From: Aricia agestis
Taxonomy: Eukaryota > Arthropoda > Insecta > Lepidoptera > Lycaenidae
DNA: 64,000 bases
Assembly: GCF_905147365.1 (NCBI RefSeq)
Contig: NC_056420.1
Coordinates: 1,436,001-1,500,000, forward strand
Direction of reading: 5' to 3'
Shown: positions 47,266 to 58,130 of the stretch, piece after piece
Layout: every line of letters begins with the position of its first letter
How positions within the stretch are numbered: the first letter of the stretch is position 1
Program-made: the position numbers and the translations under genes
Notes under the pieces: generated by a model
Database searches by the model: none
What the model saw: only the letters and a program-made list of their open reading frames with translations
Told to the model about the DNA's origin: nothing

Positions 47266-49117
47266 AAAAAAAAAATGTTAAGGCCTAAGGGCTTTACAGA
47301 CGATTCATCTTGTAATCAGTGGCCTGTTTGAACTTGCAGCTGCAGGCAGGATTGTTAGGAGCACCAGTGGACCTGTTCCTAATCATTTTTGTTCAATCAT
47401 TTTCACACTTGCGTCACAATTTACAAATATTGATAATATAATTTTGTTGTTATAATTTTACACCTCAAATGCAGGGCTCGATCGAGATAATATTATGGAT
47501 AATAATTATTTTCGAAAATTGTTTCAGAGGCTTGTTAAAGGATTTTTGGTTTCTGAATTATTCTGGTCTTGAAAAGGGAAAAAGCGTTATATAAGTACAC
47601 TGTGATTTGCAATTTGTCTGCCACTGTAATAATTAGAAATTAAGCAAGTTATTTTATAAAGATTTACTTACAATTTTCAAATTACATATTATGTTTAAAA
47701 TAAGTGCCTGTAATATGATTACGAGTACTCTCATTAGGATAACACGTTTTTATTAGATATTAGATTTTAATCATTTTATTTTTATGACATCAATAAAAAT
47801 ATATCTAATCGATATTGTTGTTTTTATTCTATAAGGGATCGCACAAAAAGTCTGTCGACTGCGATCTCTCTAATGCAAAAAAACTTTCACTTTAATTTAA
47901 ATTATTTAACCGATTCAGTGCGGTGTCATTATTGGCAATTTATAATTTCGTATCTCCTCTCGGGCGCCACCCGCCAGGGATTGTAATTTATCGCTGTTTC
48001 GTCTGTTTCCAATTGTTTTTCTTTTAGTAGCGACCCAAAAGCGAACGTGAACGGAATTATACTACATTTCAAGTATTTAAAAGTGATTATTTACGTATAC
48101 AAACAGAAATAGAAAGTAAGTAACTTATTTTTATCAGGTGTTGTATACCTTTGGCTATATTGATCAATTTATTTTCATTTTCGTTTTCAAGACTTGGAAG
48201 AAAAAATATGCACGTGCAAGCCGTACAAAGGCGATATTATGTATGGAGCATGCAACTTTTTCTTGCAAAAACTGTGCTGAACTGAGCTCCAGTTTCTAAG
48301 ATGTTCCTAAATATTTTTGTTATTTTTTCTTGGTTTATATGGTTACTTATATCGTGTTGCAAAATAGTTTAATTGTTTTTTTTTTTCATAAAAACTAGTT
48401 TTTTTTTTTAATTTATTTGAGTGGAAATTTTTTTGTTGAAAATACATAGTGACTTGCTTAGAGTTAAGTAAAATAGCCAAAATGTTAAAATAACGCATTT
48501 TTTTTATTTCCAATATGTTAAAATATAGTCTTATTATAATAAAAGATAATGAATTTAGCGCTCTTTCTTAAAAATCCGGTTTTACAGCAAATATTGTAAG
48601 CGGGTATGTCATACCCTGCCACATACTCCTTGTTACATTTTTTCACCACACTCTCGCCGGGTTAACCGTTTCCGTGCGGATGTCACCGATAGGCTATGGG
48701 TAGCTTTTCTGTATGGCGGGTGACGCCCAAGAAGAGATAAAATATTTACCTGTAAAACTATGATGAAATTACATTTTTTCAGAGGTTTCCCCTCAATGAA
48801 AGTGGCTTTATTTGTCACGTATTTTACGTGTACAGTGTTAGTTTTAGGATATTGCATATAAACTAACACTTCAGGAGTCCTAAACATTTTATAAATATAC
48901 AGTCATTCATTTTTGCGGCTGATTATCAAGTTATTATGGCACCCATGATCCAGGAAAATAAAACGTAATGTCATTTATCAGAGTTTTGTCGGGAATGTGA
49001 AAGAGTGATGTTGTGTTTTTGTATTATTTTCCTAAAATTGAGTTAATGGGGTTTTTAATGTGTAATATTGGTAGGATATTAATAACCATTAGATATTCGT
49101 TATCGTGCTTGCACCTT
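47266..49117. other. Intergenic, no gene recognised
   Basis: No supported coding exon. 47990-48125 resembles a non-coding leader followed by a donor-like site (aaagtaagtaact), but nothing downstream confirms an exon. The 84-codon reverse frame at 48633-48887 shows no domain. Confidence 0.4.
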
Positions 49118-49118
49118 G

Positions 49119-49460
49119 TACGTGGGAGAGCCATGCTTCGGCACGAATGGGCCGGCTCGACCAGATAAATACCACGTTCTCACAGAAAACCGGCGTGAAA
49201 CAGCGCTTGCGCTGTGTTTCGCCGAGTGAGTGAGTTTACCGGAGGCCCAATCCCCTTACCCCTACCCTATTCCCTTCCCTACCCTCAACTATTCCCTTCC
49301 CTTCCCTTCCCTACCCTCCTCTATTACCCTATTCCCTCTTAAAAGGCCGGCAACGCACTTGCAGCTCTTCTGATGCTGCGAGTGTCCATGGGCGACGGAA
49401 GTTGCTTTCCATCAGGTGACCCGTTTTCTCGTTTGCCCCCTTATTTCATTAAAAAAAAAA
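49119..49460 (+). mobile_element. SINE-like family S, copy 6
   Basis: Same family, 5' tacgtgggagagccatgctt; its variable middle (ccctaccctcaactattccc) is nearly the same as that of copy 5, so the two are close relatives. It ends (A)n at 49460, about 415 bp upstream of the RIOK2 ATG. Confidence 0.85.
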
Positions 49461-49739
49461 AACGTGCACTAGGAAAGTGATGCAATATCCAGAAACGAGC
49501 TATTTTGTGTTCCCTTCAAAACTCCATCGAAAGTCTCAGTAAAGCGTCTACCACTTTACTGAATCGACCGACTTGACTCCTTGACTGTATTGACTTTTAC
49601 TTCGACTTTGACTAGACATTTGACCTGACGATATAAAGAATCGACGCTGAAAATTATTGTATGCAACAATACTGTTTTCCCGCCATTTATAATACTTGAC
49701 ACTGGCCATGGTTATATAGCCGAAGTGCCATAATAAGAA

Positions 49740-49876
49740 AAAAAATGTCATTTGTCAAATTGTCAAGTGTCAAAGCATTTGTCAGCTGACGCTGTCATTT
49801 GCACAAAATATTTGTGGTGTTTACGATGAACCACGTTGTTATTTATTAAGAAAAGTACATATAAATAACATTAAAA
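49740..49876 (+). promoter_or_regulatory. RIOK2 upstream region with TGTCA cluster
   Basis: Six TGTCA pentamers lie within about 50 bases (49746-49796), then an AT-rich leader runs to the start codon (context taaaaATGGG). No TATA box is evident. Similar TGACA/TGTCA clusters lie near the starts of the other two complete genes. Promoter assignment is by position only. Confidence 0.4.
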
Positions 49877-52800
49877 ATGGGAAAATTAGATGTGGCTATG
49901 CTGCGGTATCTTACCGCGGAAGATTTCCGTGTTCTTACTGCTGTAAGTGTGCTGTGTGATAGAAATTAGATAACAGTATTTTTGGTTAGAATGGTAAACA
50001 TTGAACAATGTTTTGATCGTTGTAGGTTGAGATGGGAATGAAGAACCATGAGCTGGTTCCTGGTTCTCTGGTTGCCTCCATCGCTAACTTACGACACGGA
50101 GGAGTTCACAAACTGATGAAGGATTTGTGCAAACATAGGCTGTTGACTTATGAACGAGGAAAACATTGTAAGTACTGCAGCTGTTATCCTACTTACTATC
50201 TCTAATTTAAATTAAAGTCTTATAATTTTTATTGAATAGCGCATGATTCATGTGATCTTGTTATTTAGAGGTGTATACTACACTTTAATATAGTGTTGTA
50301 TTAGAAGTTCTTTTGAAGAAGTTTACACACCACATGTATATCAAATAATTATATTTCTATTTTAAATTGGAGTTTAAATGGTGCCGTAAACAATGTCAAA
50401 AAAATCCCAGAAGACTTTCAAACTACAATGTACTATGTTGAATTTTTAATACTAACATAATAATGCTTTTCAGATGATGGTTACCGCCTTACAAACTCTG
50501 GCTATGATTATCTTTCCCTTAAAGCTCTTACAAACAGGAAAGTGATTGCCTCCTTCGGGAATCAGATTGGAGTGGGCAAAGAGTCTAACATCTACACAGT
50601 TGCTGATGAAGATGGGAAACCACTTTGTTTGAAACTCCACAGGTAATCTATATAAATTCAAGCTAATGCAGTAGGGCCGCGATAGTCCGAACACTCAAAA
50701 TATATACCCTGTTCGGATGTACGCAGAGTTCAGATTATAGTATGTAGACATTTTAAAAGGCATTTTTTGAATGTTGAAGATATGATAAAACGCACGAATA
50801 CTGTGCAAAGATATGTACCTATAATAAAATGGCGGAATAGCACGCGGGAAGGTCAAAAACCATAATATGTGTAGTACTTAAGACGTCTATCTCGGGACTA
50901 GAATGCGGCGGCGCGGCCACATGACTGATTTGTGTGGGAGAAGCGAGGTCGTTCGGATTATAGAGGTATTCGGATTAGCTGGGGTTAGGACTATCAAGCC
51001 CCTAATGTATTATTTTTAGCCATTGGTGTTATTTTTTGGCCCAAGAGCCCTTTTTAAACAAGGTCCAACACATTGATAAATAAATATTGTCTAGTCAATT
51101 TAAAAATATTTTTTTATTTTTTATTAACAGGTTAGGTCGTACCTGTTTCCGCAATATAAAAGAGAAGAGAGACTATCATGCACACAGAAACAAAGCCTCC
51201 TGGTTGTACCTGTCTCGTATTTCTGCCACAAAAGAGTTTGCATATATGAAGGCCTTGTACGACCGAGATTTCCCCGTACCAAAGCCTATTGACTTCAACA
51301 GACACTGTGTTGTAATGGAACTGGTCAGCGGTGGTCCACTGTAAGTAATTCTACTTTTAATTAATTTAGACCAAAAGGAATGTCTAAAAATATTATGCTG
51401 TCTTTTTGGATATTGGCTGTGGCTGCACAGACTAAATTTAGTTTTGACTTTCTGTTCTAACTTCTATTTAAATGTGTTCTATCCTACGAATAATAAAAAC
51501 TAGTTTTATCTTACTTTTTAACAAAATCAAAATATTTATTTCTAAATAGGTTAACTAAGTTAACACTTTTAGAACGTCTACATAAGGCCTACCACCGGTT
51601 CGGGAACTAACCCGGCGAGAAAAACCGCTGTAAGAAACTCGCACGGGGCCATCTTTTACTAAAAAGATGGAAAATTAACTAATTTACAAAAGCATGTAAA
51701 ATGTGTTATATTTATATGTACAGAAGCAGCTTACAGTCAGCTTATTTTTCCCAGGGTGTACTATCATTGAGAAAATCATTTATCTTATAATAAGCCCTAG
51801 CACACAAACATTCTTAACGACTTTTTTGAATTTATTAACTGAAAGATTTTGGATGTTTTCTGGGATTTTATTATACAGACGTATACATTGACCTTTGAAA
51901 GATTACATTAATTTAAGTCAATGTAATATTATATTCTACTACAATAATTATTTCATCCCTTAACTTGATTTGAAATCCAAATACGAAATTAATGTAGTAT
52001 CAATGTAGTATCAAGTGGGTAAATGAAGAACGCTGTGAGTTGTGACGTTTTTCTAAACAGTGATGACGACATAGTATGGGAGCCCTAGAACAATTTTTTT
52101 TATTACTATCAAGGTAATTTTTTGTGAGTAGCTTTATTTTGAGAAGACGAACAACATTTTTATTTGCGAAAAATCTCGAAAGTGGTAGCTAACAGAGATA
52201 GGATATCATACTTTGACTTGATGGTCCTAAAATATGGACAGTTTTATTTGTAGGACAATATTACTCTTAAACTATATTATGACTCTACCAGTATACAAAA
52301 ACTCAGCTCGTTAGGGTTCCGATATAGGGTTATGTAATCAACAAAACTTGGTCGAATATTATATAAGACGGAGCCCTAGAACATTTTTTTCGTTTTGAAA
52401 GAAGTGTGTTCGTTTTGAAAGAATTTCGTGCGAAAATTCACGATTTTTTGCTTACGACCATATTTGCTAAAACGTAGTGATTATATTCTCTTTGATATTT
52501 GCCTAAGAAAATACAGAAGTTCTTGTGCTATCTCACTCTAACACGTATCCAACATCAGTGGTGGCGCAGGACCACAATTTGATGTGGGCATGATATGTTT
52601 TGCGAGGCCCCCTGATTGATGATGCAAGAGGATAGATTTTGTTGAAATATATTTTTAATACTCAAATTTTTATTTGTAAAAATATGAGTATCGAAACTCG
52701 TAAATCCTAAAAAATCCTCGTGGTCTAAGGGGCGCGAGGCCGTGGGCGGTCGCCCACTTTGTCTACGCCTTACGCCACCTCATATTAGTCAATCTAACCT

Positions 52801-55417
52801 TTCCTTGTCCACAGAACCCACGTAACATCAGTGGCGGAGCCAGACCAGCTCTACGACGAGCTGATGAACCTGATAGTCCGTCTAGGCAACTGCGGCGTCA
52901 TCCACGGTGACTTCAACGAGTTCAACATCATGATCGACACCGACGGTCATCCTGTCATTATCGACTTCCCCCAGATGGTGTCTACTAGGCATCCTAATGC
53001 TGAATTGTAAGTTTTATTAAGGTTGGCTGAGACTAACTCGCACTTGGCAGGGTTTTGAATATAACATCGGGTGTTGGTTGAGCTTAAAATGGCTCAGTTA
53101 TATTGATACTAGCTGTCCCGGCAAACATTGTTTTGCAGTATAAAGTATTTCGCCCATATTATTTTATTGAAGTGACTAAAAAAGTATGTCACCATGGTCC
53201 ACGTCCATCGCTATCCCGTCAAACAAACAATGGTCGCCGTCAGTTTCGAGTTAATAATTTACTATTATTTATTCAACAAATGCACTTATCAATATAAAAA
53301 GTAGCCAGTAGCCGATTCTCAGTATGTACATTCGTTAGGCCTGAGAATAGGTTTTTATCTACTTTTTATATTGATACTAGAAATAATTTATATGGCAAAA
53401 CAACGTTTGCCGGGTCAGATAGTGAGTATAGTAAAAATGTAATGTGATACGCAGTAAATCAAATATGTAAACAATTTGTGTGGGTCCCAATTCTAATAAC
53501 CAACTATCGTAGATACTTCGACCGCGACGTCCGCTGCGTCCGCGAGTTCTTCAAGAAGCGGTTTGGGTACGAGAGCGCGGAGTACCCGCGCTTCGCCGAC
53601 CTCGAGAGGGACGACCAGCTCGACGCCGAGGTCGCCTGCTCCGGGTACAAGCGGAGCAAGGATGTGGAAGATGAGCTGCTGCAGGTATGACAAGGGGCGC
53701 TGAAGGCAAACAAAAGTGGCGCCAAATTTTTCAACACAACCAGCGCCCTGGGCGAGATTCGCGATCACATGTGTGATTGGTGAAATCCCACCTAAAACTT
53801 CGTTTTATAAAACTTAGTTCTCACTGAACGCGTTCTTCAACAAAACCAGCGCCCTGGGCGAGATTCGCGATCACATGTGTGATTGGTGAATCCCACCTAA
53901 AACTTTGTTTTATAAAACTTAGTTCTCACTGAACGCGTTCTCGCGGCGACGTTACGAGTAATCTTGTTTTGTTTCAAATGGATTTCACAATCTTCTTTTA
54001 ATCGCGATTAATAAATCTAAGTTCACGCGACGTAACGCGATTATTTTACATGTTTTTATCATTTTGGAACCTTTTCACGTTATTTTATCAGCAAAATGTC
54101 TGCAATAATGTCTTAGTTTTAAGTATTTTAAGTCTGTTTGTATACCCATTTATATGTGAGCAATAAAGTGTTTATCTATCTATCTATCTATCTATCAAAA
54201 TAGCAAGAGACAATACATAAACTAACCAAACGCATCCGTCAAAACTATCATCTTGACATTTTTTCATCTATGTTTTTGGATAGACCATGATAATACACTG
54301 ACAGGACTTGAACGGGTTTTATGACGTTAAACTTCGAACATTTGACGTTCAGAAAATGAAGCTCTAATTTGCTTTAGTTTATGTTGGCAGAATGCAATTA
54401 GATGTTATAAACGCGTTTATACGTTTAGAACCGGTTCAGTGTGCTCTGAACGCGTTCCATTTCTTTGGCGAAATCGCCCCTAAGAAAGTTATAATTAAAC
54501 TTTACTTCAGATATTTTTTTTTAATTTTTCAACAGGAAATGGGCATCGGTCTCGAAGTTAGCGACGACGAAGACAGCGATCAAGGGGAAAACGATACAGA
54601 CACCAACACAAACAAATACTCCGAGGACGAAATTGCTAACTTAAGACGTCAGGTAAGAAAAGAAAATCAAAACAAGGCTGCCGTGGCCGGCCTCGAAAAA
54701 GATGGCGTGATGAGCTAGATCCCATCGAAGATGAGCTAGATTCAAACGCAGTGATAGACCTACGTCATTTTGTTGAATTTTGTTAATTCAATGTCATCAT
54801 GGTCATGTCCCCTGCGACCCCCCCCCCCCCCCCTTCACCGCGCCTGGTTGGCGTTAGATCCAGAGGAGTGGAAAACTTTGAGGGAGGCCTCTGCCCAGCA
54901 GTGGCTCTTAAAAAATTACTCCATAACATTTATGATACGAATTTAAAATTACTTAAAATATATATTATTGTTTTAGGTCGAAGCATCAATAGAACACGAC
55001 GAAACAAAAATAACAGAAAGCATAACAAACAAAACGAATAAACTTAGTATAAATGATGACGAGATACCAGAACTGGTACCGGCGCCAATGAAAAACAAAG
55101 AAACAGATGAAGACAACGAAACAGAAAAACACAATGATACAGACAAAGAAGTTGATAAAAACTCGCAGAAGTATAGACTAGCTATGATAGAGAAGGCGTT
55201 ATCGGACGTGAGATCAATGAGAAGTTATACTTCCGCCAGCACTATAGCGCCTGAAGTTGTAAAGCAGCAGGTAAAGAAGAATCTAGAAGTTAGACAGAAG
55301 AAGATGGAGAGAAAGAAGGCGATAGCTAAGGGAGAAGCGAGCGCCGTGACTAGAGTTAGGAGAGATAACAGAGAGACTATCAGGGAGAGCCACGGCCTGT
55401 GGGGCTGGGATGAATAA
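49877..55417 (+). CDS. RIOK2: RIO kinase 2, complete, 8 exons
   Basis: Atypical kinase/ATPase acting in cytoplasmic maturation of the pre-40S ribosome. Exons: 49877-49942, 50026-50167, 50474-50642, 51131-51340, 52815-53006, 53513-53684, 54536-54652, 54977-55417. All junctions are GT-AG and the phases close to 502 aa. Residues 1-90 are the RIO2 winged helix (MGKLDVAMLRYLTAEDFRV...). The nucleotide loop IGVGKESNIYTV is in exon 3. The stretch LGRTCFRNIKEKRDYH follows in exon 4. The catalytic loop IHGDFNEFNIMI and metal-binding IIDFPQM are in exon 5, so the active-site residues are intact. Exon 7 is acidic (SDDEDSDQ) and exon 8 is a Lys/Glu-rich tail ending HGLWGWDE. Length is slightly below typical animal RIOK2 because the acidic C-terminal linker is short. 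Confidence 0.96.
50669..51006. mobile_element. Non-autonomous element in RIOK2 intron 3
   Basis: Left tagggccgcgatagtcc and right ggactatcaagcccct are imperfect inverted ends; inside, gttcggat/ttcggatta motifs recur near both ends. It resembles pogo-like elements but is too diverged for a firm class. Confidence 0.6.
51546..51680 (+). repeat. 'accaccggttcgggaactaa' repeat, copy 2 in RIOK2 intron
   Basis: Same conserved block as 15519-15640, also ended by a small hairpin (ccatctttta, taaaaagatgg). It lies between RIOK2 exons 4 and 5. Confidence 0.6.
51900..52814. other. RIOK2 intron 4 remainder
   Basis: No exon or clear element. 52340-52760 contains phrases (ggagccctagaac, ggggcgcgaggccgtg) that look like worn retroposon sequence, without a definable boundary. 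Confidence 0.4.
53108..53427. mobile_element. Inverted-repeat element 'ctgtcccggcaaac' in RIOK2 intron 5
   Basis: actagctgtcccggcaaaca at the left and gtttgccgggtcagatagt at the right are inverted ends, with a second inverted pair inside (aatataaaaagtagcc / actttttatattg). 320 bp, non-coding. Confidence 0.65.
53730..53939 (+). repeat. Tandem duplication, 2 x about 105 bp, after RIOK2 exon 6
   Basis: Unit 1 53730-53835, unit 2 53836-53939, differing at about three positions (ttcaacacaacc against ttcaacaaaacc; one base deleted). It starts 45 bp after the exon 6 donor. High identity indicates a recent event. Confidence 0.88.
54173..54196 (+). repeat. (TATC)n microsatellite
   Basis: Six tandem tatc-type units in RIOK2 intron 6, after a cattta...caataaagtg stretch resembling a LINE 3' end. 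Confidence 0.8.
54837..54912 (+). pseudogene. RTE-type LINE C-terminal relic in RIOK2 intron 7
   Basis: Reads an EEWKTLREASAQQW-type end of an RTE reverse transcriptase, preceded by a C-homopolymer (about 54819-54834). It lies between RIOK2 exons 7 and 8. Confidence 0.6.
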
Positions 55418-55464
55418 TATATTGTATGTAAAGCATATTGTTTTTATTTTCTAATACAACCTTT

Positions 55465-55726
55465 TTTTCTTATTAAATAAGGGGGCAAAAAAGCAAACGA
55501 GTCACCTGATGGAAAGCAACTACCGTCGCCCATGGACACTTGCAACATTAGAAGAGCTGCAGGTGCGTTGCCGGCTTTTTAAGAGGGACGCTCTCTTCTG
55601 GAAGATTTGCAGGTCGTATAGGTCCGGAAATACTAGTGACACTTCGTTCCAAAGTTTTACAGTGCGCAGAAAAAAAGTTACGCGAAAAACGCACGCGGCA
55701 CGGTGGAAGACTGAACCTGACACAAT
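55465..55726 (-). mobile_element. Retroposon fragment sharing the family S 3' tail
   Basis: The poly(T) end, gggggcaaa, cacctgatggaaagcaac and agaagagctgcaggtgcgtt blocks are those of family S. Beyond about 55590 the sequence is unrelated to S and continues as ctggaagatttgcagg and acagtgcgcagaaaaaaagt. This suggests a LINE whose 3' end family S borrowed. It starts 48 bp after the RIOK2 stop codon. Confidence 0.65.
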
Positions 55727-55727
55727 T

Positions 55728-55953
55728 AAGGAGTGAGTACATTGAGACGGGCCGTGCCGAGGCTCAGCGTGCCGGGGCTCATCGCGAAAATCCGCCTCCA
55801 TATAATTTGTATGGAAGCAGAAATCCGCTGCGCCCCGACCCAGTGTGCGATACGCGCATCCGCTTTCATACAAATTGTATGGAGGCGGATTTTTTGCGAT
55901 GAGCCCCGGCACGCTGAGCCCCGGCATGGCCCGTCTCAGTGTGCTCATTCCTT
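55728..55953. mobile_element. MITE family D, copy 2
   Basis: Ends aaggagtgagtacattgaga and complement; the arms stay complementary (gccgtgccgaggctcagcgt, cgtgccggggctcatcgc) far into the element. TTAA at the left border. It is longer than the 43745 copy by an inner segment. Confidence 0.85.
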
Positions 55954-55955
55954 TT

Positions 55956-56096
55956 GGGGCCGAATCTCACCGGAATGGTAGCGCAGCGGCGAGCATTTTC
56001 AGTGTCATATGATTTTCATCTTTATCTTCATTATTGTATTACAATACTGAAGAAACTGCTCGCCGCGCCGCTGCCATTCCGGTGTGGTGCGGCCCT
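55956..56096. mobile_element. MITE family C, copy 2 (internally deleted)
   Basis: Shares caccggaatggtagcg ends and ttcagtgtcatatgatttt with 39771-40006 but lacks the GC-rich centre. It begins within about two bases of the end of the preceding MITE. Confidence 0.82.
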
Positions 56097-56104
56097 TATG
56101 CTGC

Positions 56105-56220
56105 GGCCGCACATGCATAGTGCTTCGTGCTTGAGATGATACCATTGGACGATCTGCGTGTATCGTCCAATAGTATCGTCTCATAGCACGAAGCTTCGTA
56201 CGATAGACGCATGTGCGGCC
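56105..56220. mobile_element. MITE with ggccgcacatgc ends
   Basis: ggccgcacatgcatag, gcttcgtgcttgagatgata and ccattggacgat are matched by complements ending gcatgtgcggcc. Near-full-length hairpin of 116 bp. It is the fourth of five adjacent transposon pieces. Confidence 0.8.
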
Positions 56221-56251
56221 CCGACATTATAGTATACTTTTATTATTATTA

Positions 56252-56465
56252 ACGCCTCCGTGGTCTAGTGGTATAGAGCGCGGCTCTTGACTCGGAGGTC
56301 GTGGGTTCGATTCCCGCGTTGGAAACATGTTATTTCCAAGTTTGGTTAGGACAATGCAGGCTGATCACCTGATTGTCTGACAAGTAAGATGATCCATGCG
56401 TCGGATGGGCATGTAAAAAGTCGGTCCTGCGCCTGATCTCTCGCCAGTCGTGTCGGTCGTCCGTC
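56252..56465 (+). mobile_element. tRNA-derived SINE (type 2)
   Basis: A tRNA-like head (cctccgtggtctagtggta, anticodon-like loop tcttgac, T-arm gtgggttcgattcccgc) followed by an unrelated body (gctgatcacctgattgtctg, ggatgggcatgtaaaaag, ccgtcccactggg). Acceptor ends do not pair. It lies about 560 bp upstream of the SORD start codon. Confidence 0.78.
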
Positions 56466-57027
56466 CCACTGGGTTATGAGAGTAAAGGAAAAGAGAGTGC
56501 TCTTGTGTACTGCGCACACACTTGGTCACTATAAAAATTACTCCTGCGTAGCTGGCCTGGTTTCAATGAAACCGGCCACCGTCACCGAAACCGGTGTGGG
56601 AGCTATTATTATACTTTTATTACACACGTCACTACTTAAAAACACAACCATTTTCGTAATCACTTTTTGTTTTAATCTTGATTAGAGAAATATGTGTAAA
56701 CAAGTTATAGGTAAGCAGTGAAAGAAATAATTAATTATTACCGTTTCATGTTGCAATTTGCAAATACATATTTAAAATCAGAAAAAAAAACTTTATTTTT
56801 ATCATTGTAGATCCCTGAGTTATACAATATTATTATTAGGATTTAACATTCATTATTATTAATTTCGACATGGGCAACTTGAGTGCTAAATACGGCACTG
56901 ACCGCGCGGGGCCTCGAGGCGGGGCCCCTCTGCGCCATTTCGGCAATCGGATCGGCGCGGCGTCTAGTCTGTCTGACAGTTGACGTCTGCCCGTGAACCG
57001 CGAAGGACGTGCGAATATAAATAGAAA
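56466..57027 (+). promoter_or_regulatory. SORD upstream region
   Basis: AT-rich up to 56870, then a GC-rich patch (gcggggcctcgaggcggggc) at about 56905-56965 and ctgtctgacagttgacgtc at 56970-56988 before the ATG. The TATAAATA at 57016 is only a few bases from the ATG and is not accepted as the TATA box. Confidence 0.45.
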
Positions 57028-58000
57028 ATGGCCACCGACAACCTCACAGCTGTTCTACACAAACCGAAGGATTTGCGTCTGGTTAGTATTTACTAAATAT
57101 TATGCTTTTATGGAATCATGGAATAGATTAATAGTCAGCATAAAACATAAAATGGTATATTTATAGAACGTTAAATGTAACTAAATATCACTTTACTAAA
57201 TACGGTACCTGAGACGCTGTTAACATATTTTGTAAGTATTTAATATTCTACAGATAAGATGTTATTATATACCGATAAAAATTAACAATCGGTTAATTTT
57301 TATGAGCACATAATAATTATTATAATGTTGTTATTTTTTTTTAAGTAAGTACTTAATTGATATACTTAATTTAATAGCCGCAATGTGCGGCACATTTAAT
57401 TTAACGTTAAAAACAACTACATATATTATTAAGTAAGTACATGATATTCAAAAAGTTTATTAAATGTTGACTTAATTGCTATGTATGCAAACTTGGGACA
57501 TCCTTTCTAGATGTGTAAATTTTTGTTTATAGGAACAAACACCGATACCTGAAATCTCCGATGATGGTAAGAAAAAAAAATGAAATAAAAGTCCGTAAGT
57601 AATGGTTATCATTATTATTATCATTTTAGTCAAGCACAGGATTACCGAACTTTATAGTTTATTTTTGCACTGTTTTTGGGCTGAGCCAACCCTCATCCCT
57701 GTCGTGTGCGACAACCTTCATCATCATCATCATCAGTCTATCGCCGTCTACTGCTGAAAGTAGGCCTCACAAATCACGATCAAGCGAGCAGCAGATCCAA
57801 AGCACGACATTTGGGCCGATGACTACAGTGGTAAAATTCTCATCGTTACATGTAAACGTGTTCCAGAGGTCCTCCTTCGCATGGACTGCGTGGGCATCTG
57901 CGGGTCGGACGTCCACTACTGGCAAAGCGGCGTGTGCGGGGCCTTCGTGCTGCGTGCGCCCATGATCATGGGCCACGAGGCTTCGGGTGTCGTTGCCAAG
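57028..58000 (+). CDS. Sorbitol dehydrogenase, N-terminal exons only
   Basis: NAD-dependent polyol dehydrogenase of the zinc MDR family (sorbitol to fructose). Exons: 57028-57081, 57533-57566, 57867-58000, giving residues 1-74 and ending in phase 0 at a GTAACA donor. Family signatures are CVGICGSDVHYW, containing the catalytic-zinc cysteine, and MIMGHEASGVVAK, containing the zinc-ligand His-Glu pair. The NAD-binding Rossmann half is absent: no further exon is visible in the 6 kb up to the window end, which holds a SINE fragment, repeats and a Gypsy element on the opposite strand. Either the next intron is longer than 6 kb or the gene is interrupted; the window cannot decide. The start context (gaaaATGG) and N-terminus (MATDNLTAVLHKPKDLRLE) fit full-length SORD proteins. 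Confidence 0.88.
57716..57770 (-). repeat. RTE-type LINE 3' tail, inverted
   Basis: (tca)n followed by ctgctgaaagtaggcctcac is the complement of the RTE C-terminus and (gat)n tail. It lies in SORD intron 2, about 100 bp before exon 3. Confidence 0.6.
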
Positions 58001-58039
58001 GTAACATGATGCTTTATTTAATAACTACGCTAGTATAGA

Positions 58040-58124
58040 TACGTGGGAGAACCATGCTTCGGCACGAATGGGCCGGCTCGACCGGATAAATACCACGTTC
58101 TCACAGAAAACCGGCGTGAACGGC
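58040..58124 (+). mobile_element. SINE-like family S, 5' fragment (copy 7)
   Basis: Only the first 85 bases are present (acgtgggagaaccatgcttc to gaaaaccggcgtgaa). The rest, including the tail, is missing. It lies 40 bp after the last visible SORD exon. Confidence 0.8.
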
Positions 58125-58130
58125 ATAATT

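Noticed and set aside
48633..48887. 84-residue minus-strand frame as a gene
   Set aside because: No domain, no splice context and no neighbouring exon; likely fortuitous.
12097..49460. CRISPR-like array from repeated blocks
   Set aside because: The repeats are dispersed, several hundred bases long, in both orientations and with poly(A) ends: retroposons, not regularly spaced short repeats.
56252..56325. Possible tRNA-Gln gene (TTG-like loop)
   Set aside because: The acceptor ends do not pair and the sequence continues into a SINE body.
57016..57023. TATA box TATAAATA for SORD
   Set aside because: It is only a few bases before the ATG, so a start about 30 bp downstream would lie inside the coding exon.
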